A stretch of DNA of 64,000 nt from Nectonema munidae (lineage: Eukaryota; Nematomorpha; Nectonematoida; Nectonematidae), in assembly GCA_030549495.1 (NCBI GenBank), contig JAUIRK010000744.1, forward strand, positions 62,001 through 126,000, given 5' to 3'. Under the pieces are notes generated by a model that worked only from the letters and a program-made list of their open reading frames with translations, ran no database searches and had not been told where the DNA came from. The translations under genes and the position numbers were made by a program. Shown here in pieces: positions 1-12,417 of this stretch. Numbering within the stretch: the first letter of the stretch is position 1; every line of letters starts with the position of its first letter.

Positions 1-1210
1 TGAAGATTCGTAAGACATCTAAAGAAGTGGAACAGGTAAAAGGATTATTTAGTTATTACTCGAAGTGTGTTCCCAAGTTTTCTGATTTGATAGCGCCACT
101 CTGCTCATCAAGCTTCCCTTTAGACTATTCGGCTATTTTAGCTTTTAAGGAAATTAAAGAAAAGATACTCCAAATCAATTACATGAGCTATGGATGAAAG
201 TAAGATATTTGAAGTCGAGATAAAGCCATCTCTGTTGTTCTTCATCAAGAGGGTCGTCCAGTTGCTTTCTTCTCTAAAACACTCACACAAAGTGAAAGAA
301 ATTATCCAATCATAGAAAAACAAGCTCTCGCCATCATAGAAAGTTTGAAACACTGGAGGTATTTTCTTGTGGGGAAGTTCTTTGTTATAGGCACGGATCA
401 AACATCTATTTCTTTTATGATTTGTTAAAGACACAACAACAAAATAAAAAACGAGAAGATAATGAGATGGAGGTTAGAATTCTCTAATTATTATTTTGAG
501 ATACAGCATAAGCCTAGTAAGCTTAATACTGTCGTAGACGCTTTTTCGCGATTAAGTTTTCTTAAATTAGGTTTTGCTTCAACAATGAACCTTCATGACC
601 TACATTCTAGATTGGCACACCCCGGCGTAACTTGTTTATTAGCTTTTGTAAGAAATAGAAACTTACGTTTTTCTGTTGAAGAAGTAAGAAAAGTTTGTAA
701 TGAGTTTTCTATTTGTAGACTTGTAAAACAAAACTTTGTTAAAATAAACGAAAAAGTAATTAAAGCAACTCAACCGTAGGAGCGTTAAATCTTGGATTTT
801 AAAGGACCTCTACCCAGTATTACAAGTAATAAATATATTTTAGTAATTATAGATTTTATCTTTAACTTTGATATCACTTTTAACTTCACTATTTTCTCTT
901 TTTGGTCTACCTAAATACGTTCATTTTGATAGGGGCAGTGGTTTTATGAGTTATGAATTTCGCAATTATTTGAAAAGCCAGAACATCGTTCCCAGTAGAA
1001 CAACTCCTCACAATCCAACTGGAAATGGGTAAGAAGAACGATTTGTTGGCACTATTTGAAAATCTGTTCTTCTAACTCTCAAGTCCAAAATCCAAGAAGT
1101 TCGTAATTAGGAAAGTGCATTGCAAGACGCCTTAAATGCTTCATTAATCTCAACTTCTACCAATGCCTCACCTCATGAATTGATGTTCAATTTGTTTATT
1201 CAAAAAAAAA
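1..1210 (+). mobile_element. Ty3/gypsy LTR retrotransposon fossil, pol 3' part
   Basis: Conceptual translation shows, in order, the RNase H part of pol (a stretch around SKTLTQSERNYP followed by an EKQALAIIESLKHWRYF-type block), the spacer typical of gypsy pol, the integrase zinc-binding region and the integrase core with its PHNPTGNG block. This order is diagnostic of Ty3/gypsy elements. The element starts before the window and only its 3' part is seen. It is broken in several places (roughly half a dozen) and no intact LTR was recognised, so it looks old. A 10-bp-type tandem repeat follows just downstream. Confidence 0.82.
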
Positions 1211-1384
1211 TTAAATAATACATAAAAAATAGAGCAGAATGAAGTTTAAGAAAAACAAAAAAATTGCTAAACAAAGATAAATATTTATTAATTAAATTTA
1301 AACTTGTTTTTTTATGGATAAACTACTCTATATATGATAAAATTTAAGAAAACTTTGTATAAGTGTTTTTATGTTATTTTAGTG

Positions 1385-1445
1385 CTGCCCATTGTTGCCT
1401 ATTTCTACCCATTGCTGCCTATTGCTACCCATTGCTGCCCATATT
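1385..1445. repeat. Short tandem repeat (CCCATTGCTGCCTATTGCTA)
   Basis: About six imperfect copies of a 10-11 bp unit (CCCATTGCTG / CCTATTGCTA) lie just after the gypsy fossil. They read through as a small open frame, which is an artefact of the repeat. Confidence 0.75.
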
Positions 1446-1669
1446 TTAGCAATACCTTGAATAAAGCAATCTTTCACTTTAGTTTTAATTACAAAAATTT
1501 TATTATGAAAAAAAGAATTATTTAAAAGATTATTCCAAGTAATTGCAATTAGTGAGCAATTATTATTTAAAGGAATAACTTATTTACCTAAGTAAAACTC
1601 GTGTTATTGCTATTTGAAAACAAAACATTCAAATAGCTTTGTTATTTCCATTTGGATCATTGGCGGTGC

Positions 1670-1945
1670 GTGGTTTTATACAATACGCATGCAAAGTTTT
1701 AATTGCTTGCTCTCCATCCTTTTTTCTTCTTACAAAATATGATATGTCGTATTTACTCCCACATAGTATATAGATCTGCATTGAGAGATGAGTGCAATAT
1801 TTAAATTGCTTGCACTGTAACGTATTTTCTTCATAGAAAATATGCTATGTACAATTATTAACACATACTATACAGATCTGTATTGAAAGATGAAAGCACA
1901 ATTTAAATTTCTTGCCTTCCATCGTATTTCTTTATATAAAATAGA
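1670..1945. repeat. Diverged tandem repeat, unit about 95 bp
   Basis: Two clear copies start at about 1768 and 1861, each with an ACATA(G/C)TATA(T/C)AGATCTG block, then TTTAAATT and a CGTATTT block. A third, more decayed copy lies before them (1670-1767). Copies differ at many sites, so the array is old. No coding signal. Confidence 0.6.
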
Positions 1946-2285
1946 TTAAAGACCTTTTGGTAAATATTCAAATTTAAATCATCATAATTATAATTTTTAA
2001 ATTTTTTGAATGGTATGCAATGTGAAGTCGTCCCTGCTTTTGATATATTTCGGATTAGTTCTCCTTATTTAATTTTAGAAATTATCGCTATGATTCTGGA
2101 TTTAGTGGTCCTTTGAAAAATAATTTTTCCATATTAGGTTCATTTTTATTTAAGTTTATTTAAATAAGACTTGAGAAAATTTTATATGTTTATTGAAAAA
2201 AACGACATCTCTCTTTTTGTTTATATCCAATTTATGATTTGTAATTATGGCTAAATAAATACATAGATATAAGTGGCTCCAACAG

Positions 2286-2825
2286 AGGGGGGGGGGCACA
2301 AGATGTAGTCAGCCAACGGGTGCAGAATTAATTTCTATTAATATATCATCAATAAAAATTTAATCGAGATATTTTAGATTGAAATATTAATATAATTATG
2401 ATTTACTACTTTTTATTCCAATTTTCTATACCTATATACATGTATTAGCAAGTTTTGTGTACATCAAAGATAAGTACTTCATATACAAACTTAATTAATA
2501 ATTTTTTAGGGTTATTTGCTTGAAAGAAGGTTTAATATGAATAAATACATAGCTCTAATATAAATGTTCTAATTTATGCTACAAAAATTGCAAGTTATCA
2601 ATGATATTTAAATTTTGGAAACATAAATAAATATTTTAAATAATATATTTTTTATTTATTTCTTCTTAATTCAGACTCGGATATAAATGGCTAAGAAGAA
2701 TTATATTAATTCTTTTTTTTTAAATTAAGGTAAATAATATTATCAATAAATAAGATAGTAAATAATATTATTAATTCCTTTTATTTTTTAAAAATTGATC
2801 ATTGCTCAATGTATTACATCTAACA
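2286..2825. other. AT-rich intergenic DNA, no gene seen
   Basis: After a G-run at about 2286-2297 the sequence is simple AT-rich DNA with no credible open frame, no splice-supported exon and no recognised element. Confidence 0.5.
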
Positions 2826-2940
2826 AGTATAGGGTGTTTTCATTGAGAAGGCACACTTGCGCTGTTTGTATCGAACTATGAAGAAAGTTGGCTTGATTCG
2901 GGATTGAACTAGGTTATGGAATTGCACCTTTTTAGAAGGA
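2826..2940 (-). mobile_element. tRNA-headed SINE, family 1 (antisense copy)
   Basis: The reverse complement contains a decayed RNA polymerase III B-box region (GTTCAATCCCGAATCAAGCC) followed by a body shared with 16715-16860, including a CATAGTTCGATACAA block and a GCGCAA.TGTGCCTTCTC block. A third relative lies at 40965-41068. Shared order over about 100 bp at three sites shows a dispersed SINE, not a tRNA gene. Confidence 0.7.
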
Positions 2941-3534
2941 CTTGGAGTCGTAATATTATTGCAAGTCCGATTTTTTCATATATGTTATATTATAAAATGA
3001 ATTTATAGACACTCCTTTTAGTATGCAACATTTCAAAAATACGACAATAATGTCTATTATTTTAGTCAGCCTTGTATTTTTGGAACATAGAAAAAGCCTG
3101 AAAATTCAATAAAATAAAAATGAACTTTTTTTAAAATTAGTTTGTAAAAGGTCAAAATTCAGTTTATGAGTAGAAAGTTTTTAGCAAAAAAATTGTAAAC
3201 CAATCATTTTTAGAGAAAAATGTAAGATTAATTTAGTTTTTGAATTGTATTGTTTTATCCTAGATAAAAAGTTTATTGACTAATTAGACAATGCAAGAAA
3301 GACACTAAACTGTAAATACAAACCAATTTATTAAATTATGTTGAAGAAAATAGATCAATTTTTTTGCTTGCAACACAAAGTAGAAATGTCTAAAATTCAA
3401 AAAATATTTCAATGATTATCTAAAATTGACATTAATATGGTACCTGTTATCACACTTTTTGGAGATTTATAATATTTGAAACGTAAAAGTTGATGTATAT
3501 TTATAAATTTTAAAGTCAAAGTTGCAAAATTATA

Positions 3535-3675
3535 TATAGGTGGAGTCATTAATGTTAAAAAAATTACATAATAGAATTGCAGTCTCAAAAATTACAAATA
3601 GGTGAAGTGTAGTCGAAAATTATAAATTAATGGAATTGGAGTTGAAAAATTATAAACAAGTGGAGTTGGAGTCTT
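3535..3675. repeat. Minisatellite, unit about 36-40 bp (GGAGTTGGAGTC core)
   Basis: Three to four diverged units each contain a GGAATTGGAGT-like core followed by AAAAATTATAAA. Similar GACTCC-rich phrases occur at 4320, 7385, 10985 and 44265, which suggests a dispersed degenerate repeat family. Confidence 0.55.
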
Positions 3676-3871
3676 CCCTCTCGAAAAATCTGAATAGAAT
3701 CAAAGACTTTGAGTTATCGAAACAAATTTTCGAAAATTTATATATGCATATAAAATGAAAATATATATCTTTGTTATCTCCTTCCCACTTTAAAAAAATT
3801 ATAAATGATATTATCAGAGAAATGTTGATGAAGCAGTAACGAAGTAAATCATTCACTAAAAAAATTTTTTA

Positions 3872-3890
3872 AAGTGGGGGGGGGGGGGGA
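3872..3890 (+). repeat. G homopolymer run
   Basis: A long run of G interrupts AT-rich DNA. Comparable runs or C-runs occur near 2286, 4293, 21837, 41463, 41680 and 43655. Some may be error-prone in assembly. Confidence 0.8.
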
Positions 3891-4483
3891 TAACAGAAAA
3901 GTACCGAAATTACTTTCATTGTTTTTCTTTTGTTTTTAATATAACATCAAGGTATATCTATAAAAGCAAAACTGTAAGATGAACAAAGATTAAATTTTCA
4001 GAAAATTGTGATTAATAAAATAAATGAGTCCTTATTTTCTTATTTTCTCTTAAGTTATATAAATTAACATTTCAATAACTTTATTAGTTTTAATATCTTT
4101 ATCAAATAGATACTCTGTTAAATTTTATGTTGTCTAATGTAAATTAAGTAAAATGTAATTGTGTTGTTTAATTACCCAATGTTGCACCAGAAAAAAAGTT
4201 CACCTTGACCTTAATGTTTAAAAGCATAAAGATTTGACTAAAAAATTAGATTAAGTTGAAGGATTTCAAAATGTTTGCCGAGAAAATCTTATTGGGGGGG
4301 GGCGGTCGGAAGGAAAATATCTGATTCCGACTCTAAGTACTTTAAAAAATGCAATTATAAATACCTAAAAAGTTAACACCAACTCCTCGCTTCCTACTTT
4401 GACTAAAAAATTTATTTTTCAAAGGTGATTTTTCCTTATATACGGGTACATTTTCATTTTGACATGAATTATAGGTTGATTTA

Positions 4484-7010
4484 TCATCGTATTTTATTTT
4501 TCAATTTTTTCCATGTTTCTCTATCTTTACCATTTTTAATATTAATATTGTACTTCTTCAAATCTCTTTCAGCCACATAATTCCATATGATGCCTGGCCT
4601 CCTATGTATTTTTCCTTCAACTTCAAGGTACATCACTTTCTTTACCCATTCTTCTTCATTCTTCCTCTCCAACTTCTGATTTCACTTGTATGACGATTAC
4701 CAACAATAGCTCTAAGCATTCTATTTTTATAGTTTACTTGTCTGATTTCATCAAATTTGTTTAAAGCCCAGTTTTCACTTTCTTTTAACTTTTCTGGTAT
4801 ATCCCCTTTCAAGATTCCACACAGCTCATTAAACTTGATCCACGAGCTTCTTATTCTTCTACGTACTGTAATTCTCTTCAACAGTATCTCCAAGGTAGAC
4901 AAAATTTTTCACAATTTCAAAATTGTTATTTTCGATTTCAATAATGATTTTTCTTTCCTCATATAATTTCTGAATACAACTTCTGCATTTGAAACCCCTT
5001 TCTGAAGCTATTTTATCAGAATATTACTATATCTTCTGTGAATCCATTTATTACATTCTTTACAATATATTGAATTTGAAGCAACTCCCTTAGCGCACAC
5101 ACCGCATCGCCATTATCGAAAAATTTTGTCCTTACAAAGATTTCCTTTTCCCGAAATCATTTTTGTTTTATTTTTAAGTTTATGTTGTATCAATAGTACC
5201 TACAGCTTGTCTAAAGCCAAATTGCATGCCGTCTAGCCGTATAATTTTTTGAGTCTCTTTTGTAAAAGTCTTTCTATAATTTTAAAGCCATGTTCCAAAA
5301 GTTTTATTGCTCTAAAATAACTACATTCTAAAGCATCCCCCTTTCTTTTATATATAGGTGGCCGTTCGCTATAAAACCATTCCGCAGGTAACTTTTCATG
5401 CTTTATAAACTCATCACATACTGTTTTGATTGCTATCACTCCTATATCCTCTGGGGCTCGTATCATATCTGTAGTCATTTCACTAGGTCCAGCTGTCTTT
5501 CCAAGTTTAGTTCGTCCAATCGCATTTCTAATTTCTCCTATCTGAAAACTCTCTATTCGTCCCTCTATCATACAATCTTCATCTTTAAAACTATATTTAT
5601 TTTTAACATTCAAAATTTTTTCAAATTATCTTTTCCTTTCTTTGATCACCTACCTCATTGGCGTTCTTTGATACTGAACCGTCTTCATTTTTGGCCCATA
5701 ATGTGTTAATTATATCTTTCCTATCATACTTTCTCTGTTTAACATTTTTTTATCTTTCCGACTTTCCATCTCTTATAAGATCTTCGCATTTTCTTGCTTT
5801 CTCCTCTGCAATTTTGTATTTTTCGTATAAGCCTTTTCTTTTATCATTATGTTTTTCTTTCTTCCATTCTCTATACCAATACGTCTTCTCTTTAATTACT
5901 TCCTCTGTATTTTTACTCTATCACCATGTCTTTTTCTTTCTTTCTATTATTTACCTTTTTCTTCCTAATAGTTCTTTTGAGGTACTCAAAATTTCTTTTT
6001 AATAACTTTGCCATGCAATATCCTTTAATATCCTTATTGAGTTTTCCTTTAACTTTAAATTTAAACTGATTTTTCTTAATTCAATCTTTCAACCTCCAAA
6101 CATTCAAATCCCGTTTTAAATTAGGTTTAACGCTCTTTTTACTGTTTAATCTTTATTTTAGCTATTACCAGTCGATGCTGTTGGAAAACTCTATCATTTT
6201 TTATGTTTTTTATATTTTTAACTTATTTTCTTGAATCTTTTCTAATTAACCAAAAATCAATCATTGTGCTATTTCTACCATTTATATAAGTTATCAGATG
6301 ATTCTCACTTTTCTTGAAATAGGTATTGAGTATGCATACATCCATTGCTACAATATTATCTAACATTCTTATTACTTATTACCTGATTAGTATTACCCAT
6401 TCCATAGCCACCATGAACATCTTCAAACCCTGTTTAGCTTTTCCCAACATGGAAATTAAAATCTCCTCCATTCCAATATTCTTCATTTTTAAATTCTTCA
6501 TTATAATCCATCAAATCACTCCAAAACTTTTCTTTCTATTCATCCTTCCTTCCTACTTGTGGAGCATATGCTGGTATTATTCGCATTCTTCTACCATTCA
6601 TTACCATTACTACTATGCTCATTATTTATTCATTCAGTTTACTTACATCTATTATTTTATCAACCATATCTGTCCTCACAAATATACCTACGCCCTGTGT
6701 TACATCAATGTTTCCTTTCCAAAAAACTTGTAATTTCCTATTTTTGTTGTTCCGCAATTTTTCCATCTTGTTTCCTGTACAAAGCAAATACAAACTTTTC
6801 TTCTCTCTAGACTTTCGCTCTCTTCTTTATGAGAATTGTAAGCCTTCGAGATTGAATTATCGTGACGAATTTAAAGATGGCACTTTGGGGTGTGCCATCC
6901 CCTTGATTCATTTTCATGTCATGAGATTTTTCTGGAGCATAATTTCCTTCCTGTCATCAACCATTTTTTATTTAAGATTGGAAACTTTTAACCTTCATTC
7001 ATCCAAGAAA
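4484..7010 (-). mobile_element. Non-LTR retrotransposon (LINE), broken copy
   Basis: Read on the minus strand, the 6.9-6.2 kb part matches an AP-endonuclease: ETRWK, a KIGNYKF block, IIPAYAPQVG, GGDFNFHVG, GFEDVHGGYG. At 5613-5236 is the reverse transcriptase finger region (KTAGPSEMTTDMIRA, PIYKRKGDALEC, AIKLLEHGFKIIERL). The palm with the FIDLEKAFD and YADD-type motifs is missing, so there is an internal deletion near 5.23 kb. A post-RT zinc-knuckle-like segment (CAKGVASNSIYCKECNKWIH) follows near 5.1 kb, then a C-terminal block to 4484 (WALNKFDEIRQVNYKNRMLRAI, ERDLKKYNINIKNGKDRETW). Frames change and stops interrupt the reading at many places. The clade is not settled by eye. Open frames on the plus strand here are antisense shadows. 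Confidence 0.85.
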
Positions 7011-7290
7011 AAGCAGTGTTAATTTGAAATCAGAGTTCTTTTCTCCTAGATCATCTGCTTTCCAGAGCTAACGATCTTGTTCTACCCGGAGCTATGGGTT
7101 ACGGCGCCTATTACTCGCCGTTCACCTCTAGGACATTTAGTTTGAAACAACTCTGCCACGAGAAAGCAGATCTGTAGATTCGCTATCGAGGCTGTTTGAG
7201 ACGCTTGCCTTTAGAGACATTTCGAGGAGATTGAGAGCTCATCCTCAATCCCTGCCTCGGCGTAAACAGCATTATGAGTCCAAAGAAGGA
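7011..7290 (-). mobile_element. GC-richer segment, probable 5' end of the LINE
   Basis: This block is clearly richer in G and C than its surroundings and directly abuts the endonuclease end of the minus-strand LINE. It has no long open frame. Its position fits a LINE 5' untranslated region or upstream ORF remnant, but no motif proves it. Confidence 0.35.
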
Positions 7291-8084
7291 ACGCTGTATA
7301 TGCTTATAAAAATATACCTTTTTCTCTCTATTTAAAATACTTAAAAAAGCGACTTTGACAACTAAATTTTATTAGCTACCGACTTTGACTCCAATCTCTT
7401 TAAAGTTTCCGACTCCCATTCCCTCCTTTGTTTTATATAATTTTTATAGTAATCAAACCTTTTATAAAATGTGTCAGATTTTATATAAAAGGAAAGATAC
7501 ATTCTCAAAAATAAGCCTTATATTGGCAAATTGAATAGTGTACTTAAGTTGTATCTGGTGGAAACATTATATTACACAAAATAAATATTTTAGTTTGCCT
7601 TAACTAATCCTCCAGCAAATTTAATCGCTAATAAATCTAAAACAATGCATAATTACTCCTTTTTTTTTATAAAAAATTAGTTTATAAAAACTAGTATTCA
7701 TTGACCCTTAAAGTTAAACAAACTTCCACTAGACAAAGGCACATGAAAGAAACATTTTGGAATAATTTTTCTATTCTCCATTATTTACTTATGTGAATGA
7801 TAGTAGTGATAGAAGCGAATAGTCAATCTATCATCATGTATCTTTTGTGAGATGGTGCTCTGTAAATTTCTAAATTTATCCTCATCACAATTAGTTTAAA
7901 AAACAGCGTGGAATTTCAATTGTGTCTACATTTGCTCAGCATTTTTTTTACCATTTTTTGCTTTAGCTAAAAAATTAATTGAAAAAGTCTATGAGTGAAC
8001 GCTCCAAATGTTAAAAGAGTGTTTGTGGAATAAGAAAATCAATAGAGAGAGAGAGAAGAATATTGTTTGTAATTTGATTGATTT
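7291..8084. other. Intergenic DNA, no gene seen
   Basis: AT-rich sequence without a supported coding exon or recognised repeat, apart from GACTCC-type phrases near 7385-7430. Confidence 0.5.
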
Positions 8085-8455
8085 CTAGAATAGAGGCCTG
8101 TGCGGGATAGGCACTCGCGTGGGTTTGCCGCACTCGCGCATAAATTCTCGGTGTAGGTCATTTGTTCAAAACTTACTGCTGGGCGAGTCGGGTATGATTT
8201 CAATATTAGTACTAATAATAATTTATAAGGTATTCTTTCATAGCTAGTAAGGTATGATTCATAGCTCATACCTGATTGCATAAAGTGAAACATCAGTTAT
8301 CAAAGTGAAATGCTTATCTGTTAAGTTGGGTGGTTCAGGGTTTGAATTTAAAATTGCTGGTTTTAAAATTTTAACTTTTTTTATTTTTTTTTATTGCGAG
8401 GCGTGTTCAAAATAATAAAATGCGGGCCAGCACGGGTGTGGACAAATTTGGTGTT
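8085..8455 (+). mobile_element. hAT-type MITE relative of the 18.2-18.6 kb element (partial)
   Basis: It begins TAGAGGCCTG like the 18205 element, shares the internal TTCATAGCTCATA.CTGAT block, and ends with a shared AATAATAAAATGC(G/T)GG block near 8410. The right terminal repeat is not recognisable, so this copy is truncated or decayed. Confidence 0.6.
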
Positions 8456-9339
8456 TATTATTTAATTTAAATGTTCAGTTTAATATTCATGAAATTAATT
8501 CCTGATATCACCACTCTCATATTATCAATATTTTGGATTTTATTCACAGCAGTAAATCTATTTTTAAAAGTTCTTTAGTCACAAAATTCAATACCTAATG
8601 CTTGTTCTTCGTAACTTTTCATAGCGCCCCCTTTGAATTCAAAAACGCCCCTTGGGGGTGCTACTGTCCATTTTGGGAACCATTTGTCTAGAAAAAGAGA
8701 AATGATCAAGTAATGTAAATGTCATATGTTAGAGTGATGAGTTCGTCAGATGTTGGTTGCTCATCTATCTACCCAAAATGTCTAATGATGCGAGTTGCCT
8801 ACGTCACGTGATATATTGAAGAATTTACGAAGAAGCCAATATCAGTGAGTCGTCATATCATCTGTCAATCTTATTAATACATTGTTATGATTGGTGCAAA
8901 ATATAGATATGTTTTTTTCACAATTTAACCGCAAGCGGTTGAATAAAAATGTATTTCTGATATCTATATTTTTGTATTTGTTCTAAGTAAAAAAATCCTT
9001 TGTGGGGTTGCAGCAGCCAGAGTTAGGGAATCAGAGTTGGTAGTATTCGGTTAACGACGAGAGTTGACTATGGTCCACAATGGACATTTAATGGATCTCT
9101 TGCTTTTATAAATTCTTTTTAGTTCAAATCGTCTGCGGGTAAAGGAATATGAGTCGGAGTAGAAGATTTTATCGAAAATTTATTTAGTTTTTAAGTGTTT
9201 TGAGGTGGAGTTTACCGGATGTAAAATTTAAGTTTGGCTTAAGAAGCTTTATTAAAAATAAAAAGTCGCCATGATAAAGTTGGAGCCAACAAAGAAAAAA
9301 AGGTAAATAATAAATATAACTAAGAATAACAGAAGAATG

Positions 9340-10560
9340 CTTGTAAAAAAGCGCATGCCTAGATCTCGTGGATCGACAGTTCAGAAGAGTTCACGCTTAC
9401 AGGCCAAATGTTCTGACTGACATATTCACTCATTTAAAGATCAGGTTCTGGCTGATGAGCGAGATTACAGCCATCTTTAGAGCGTAGCACCGTAGTTAGA
9501 TTACTCAAAACACTGGACTGAGCAGAATTATGTACGTGTTGATTAACGAATTTTGTATTCACTTCTTGGTCTATAATGTATTGCTTGCTATCATGTGCTA
9601 GATCATCACTTTCATCACCTAAAGGAACTGCCCAGATAATCGTCTCTTTACCATTACCTAATCAATCGTACGTGAGCGTAGCTGGGATTGACATCTAGAA
9701 CATCATCCTCATCAGCTAAATATACATACTTGCTAGCTCGCATCATTCAAGACCTCTTCCCAATGAGTGGTTGCAAGGTCTCTCTAACGAAGAGCCAAAC
9801 AGTCAGTTTGCGAAATGATTCTATTATAGCGTTCATTCTGGTCATTACCGCGGTGACCTCCCAATGCACATATGCTGCTGGAACGCGAAAACTGGAAACA
9901 AATGACAGAATGCTGAATAACAGAGGATGTAGAAGTATCCGTTCAAGGAAAGGCAAAAGGGAAACGAAAATACTCGTCAACTAGTCAACAAGAATCGTTT
10001 GTGTGAAGTAGAAGGTAAATATCCTTTGATATAGACACCCAAGCCTTCAAAGAGCCTCCTGGATTTTATGAGTGCTTGAGGTTCAGTCTTCACAAAATAT
10101 AGTTGAACTTCTGAACAAACGCGACAGGATTTGAGCACGCACTTGACTTCAGCTACAGAATAAAACAAAGTCTTACTTCTAATAAAAAGTAGCATTGTGG
10201 TGATATCTGGGTGATACAGATTACATAATTTATTTTTAATAGTAGTCGATGAGTAGATTCATGACAGCGCATCAGTAGTAGCGCCATCTTGTGATCTCAT
10301 TTTTTATCTTGTTCTTGCATCTCAAATTAAATATGAAGGATGCGGCTTTCTGACGAGTTTCTAGTCTAAAATGTCTCCTTATCAATAAATACTGCCACTC
10401 CCGGATAGCCTCCACAGTTGCGTAATCTTTTCTCCACAGAAGAGTTCCTTCGCTCTTTAATAGTCAAAGTTCTTGAGAAGAATGCTAGATGCTCCCACCT
10501 TGTGTAAGAGTAGCTGCTGCTATAGCGTGCTTTGAAGCTCCTGTTTCCATTTCTAGTGGA
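9340..10560 (-). mobile_element. Ty3/gypsy fossil, RNase H to integrase
   Basis: Minus-strand translation gives a RNase H end (HFRLETRQKAASFIFNLRC-like), the primer-grip-to-integrase spacer, and an integrase core beginning with a GYLPSTSHKRFLLT block. It is broken in several places and no LTRs were recognised. The order of parts and residues differs from the fossil at 1-1210, so it comes from another lineage of the same superfamily. It lies about 1.9 kb upstream of COQ10 in the opposite orientation. Confidence 0.75.
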
Positions 10561-10779
10561 AGAGAAGAGACAATGGTCATTAGTGCTGTCTAACCAATTT
10601 TCTGTTACACAAAGTGAAATGCCTCCACTTGGTCTGATTTTAGAAGAAAATGAAAAACTTATGTTAGAGGGTGGAGTTTTTCAGAGTAGTTTCATATCAA
10701 CCCAGTGTAGTAGTGGAACATTTTCATACCGCTTTCAAAGAGCAGCCATGTCTTTGGAATAGGCTGATGTAATAATATT

Positions 10780-10890
10780 TGCAAAATTTTGCTATGCCCA
10801 AATTAAAGTACTTAACAGTATCTTTTATCTACCATGATTAGCATTTAAATTCTGCAAGTGTCAAAAATGAACCAAAAATTTGCACAGCCC
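10780..10890 (+). repeat. Duplicated segment, copy 1
   Basis: It matches 12187-12303 over nearly its whole length: GCAAAATTTTGCTATGCC, ATTAAAGTAC, AGTATCTTTTATCTACCA, TTAGCATTTAAATTCTGC and GTGTCAAAAATGAACC occur in order in both. Copy 2 has about 25 extra bases between the third and fourth blocks. Confidence 0.8.
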
Positions 10891-10894
10891 TTTT

Positions 10895-12180
10895 CCAATG
10901 CCCATACTTCAAAGAATCCCCTTTGTTATTAATCATCTCATTATTAATTTAAGAGTACTTAGTCACGGCCCGATTTTTGTAAGTGCGTGGAGTTTGAGTC
11001 CTATATTTTTCCTCGGAGTCCGCAACCAGATTTTAATTATCAAAAATTTTTGATCAATGCATTATCACTTTCTCCTTGGAAGGAAATTTTAATACCATTT
11101 TCATTGGCACAAGAAAGGTTAGATGCCTTTTTTTTTTTAAAAAGATAACTATCTTATTGATAAAAGAAAACCAATAACTTTCCTGTCGTTCTGAAGAATT
11201 AGAACAAAAACACGCTTTCATTGATTTTAATAATAATAATAATTATTCTCATACGTTTGCTTAAAAATTTTTCATTATGACATCATCAACGTTCCTGTAC
11301 TTTTTGTGTATGCAAGTAGTACACAGTGATGCTAAACGTTGTAAAGAAAGAAAAATCCATGCCTTGCATGTTGTGTTTTCATTTTGAGAATATCTCTTTT
11401 ATTTAATGTTTTTTGTATATCATATCATATTTTTCGCATTTCTTCTTCAAGCCTTCACAAGAAGATAAACCATGAATCTTTTTTAACCTTGATTGAAGAA
11501 AGTTTCGTCATCATAGCCAGAAATAATAATAATTTATATTAATGTTCTCTTTCTGGCATTGTTTTACGAAAATTAATCCCTTGCTTTTCTTTTTCAATGA
11601 ATTTTAAGAAGCCCTTACTCACGAGCCCTCGATACGCATTTTCATTTACTCCTCGTCCTCGATTCAATTGTGTGTAGGTGAAAAGAGACTGACTATTAAA
11701 ACTAACAAAAAATACATTTCTTTTCCATTTTTATTTGTTAGTTTGAGGGTGAAGTTTTTGCCACAAATAGATTAGATCTAAGATTATAATATGTCTTAGA
11801 GTCCAGAATCTCCCATTACACATTGCTGAAAATTATAAAACGGTCGTTAGGAATATTTCACACGGCGCTCTTTACATGTGGTAAATGATGAAGAGATCTC
11901 AATTGACACATTTGGTAGACGCGGTCTTTGATGTATAGTTTCATAAAGTTGATCAAATCTGGCATCACTGTATTATTTGAAAGAAAATACTGCAAACGAC
12001 GCATAAGCTTAAGCGTATAGTATTAGTTCTACACGAACAGTGAATAGATAACCATCACTGCTCGAAAGCGCTCTAAAGATAACTCCTTAAGAAGTTTTGA
12101 AAGACATTTTTACCTAGATTAATTCAAATGAGCATTACAAAATTTTTTGAAACATTCATTCGCAAATTTTTTCTTGGTCG
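10895..12180. other. Upstream region of COQ10, no gene seen
   Basis: No supported exon. It contains a GAGTCC-rich phrase at 10965-11035 that resembles 33575-33630, and a CTCCTCGTCCTCGA string at 11645 that recurs in antisense inside the hAT remnant near 16120. Confidence 0.45.
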
Positions 12181-12186
12181 TAATTC

Positions 12187-12305
12187 GCAAAATTTTGCTA
12201 TGCCGAAATTAAAGTACGTGAAAGTATCTTTTATCTACCAAGAACCTAAGCTCTTTACTTTCGTGTATTAGCATTTAAATTCTGCAAGTGTCAAAAATGA
12301 ACCCA
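12187..12305 (+). repeat. Duplicated segment, copy 2, next to COQ10 exon 1
   Basis: Second copy of the 10780-10890 segment. It ends about 110 bp before the COQ10 start codon, so it probably overlaps the proximal promoter or 5' UTR of that gene. Confidence 0.75.
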
Positions 12306-12417
12306 AAATGTTTCTGGTATTTCTGCATCCCGTAATTGTGGAGTTAGAGTTGTTATCACCAGTAAAAACACTACAGTACCTTTTTCCATATTCCAGACCG
12401 TATTCTTCCTTGCTTCA

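Noticed and set aside
5398-7022. Several plus-strand open frames of 69-135 codons
   Set aside because: They are antisense to the LINE, which has recognisable endonuclease and RT blocks on the minus strand.
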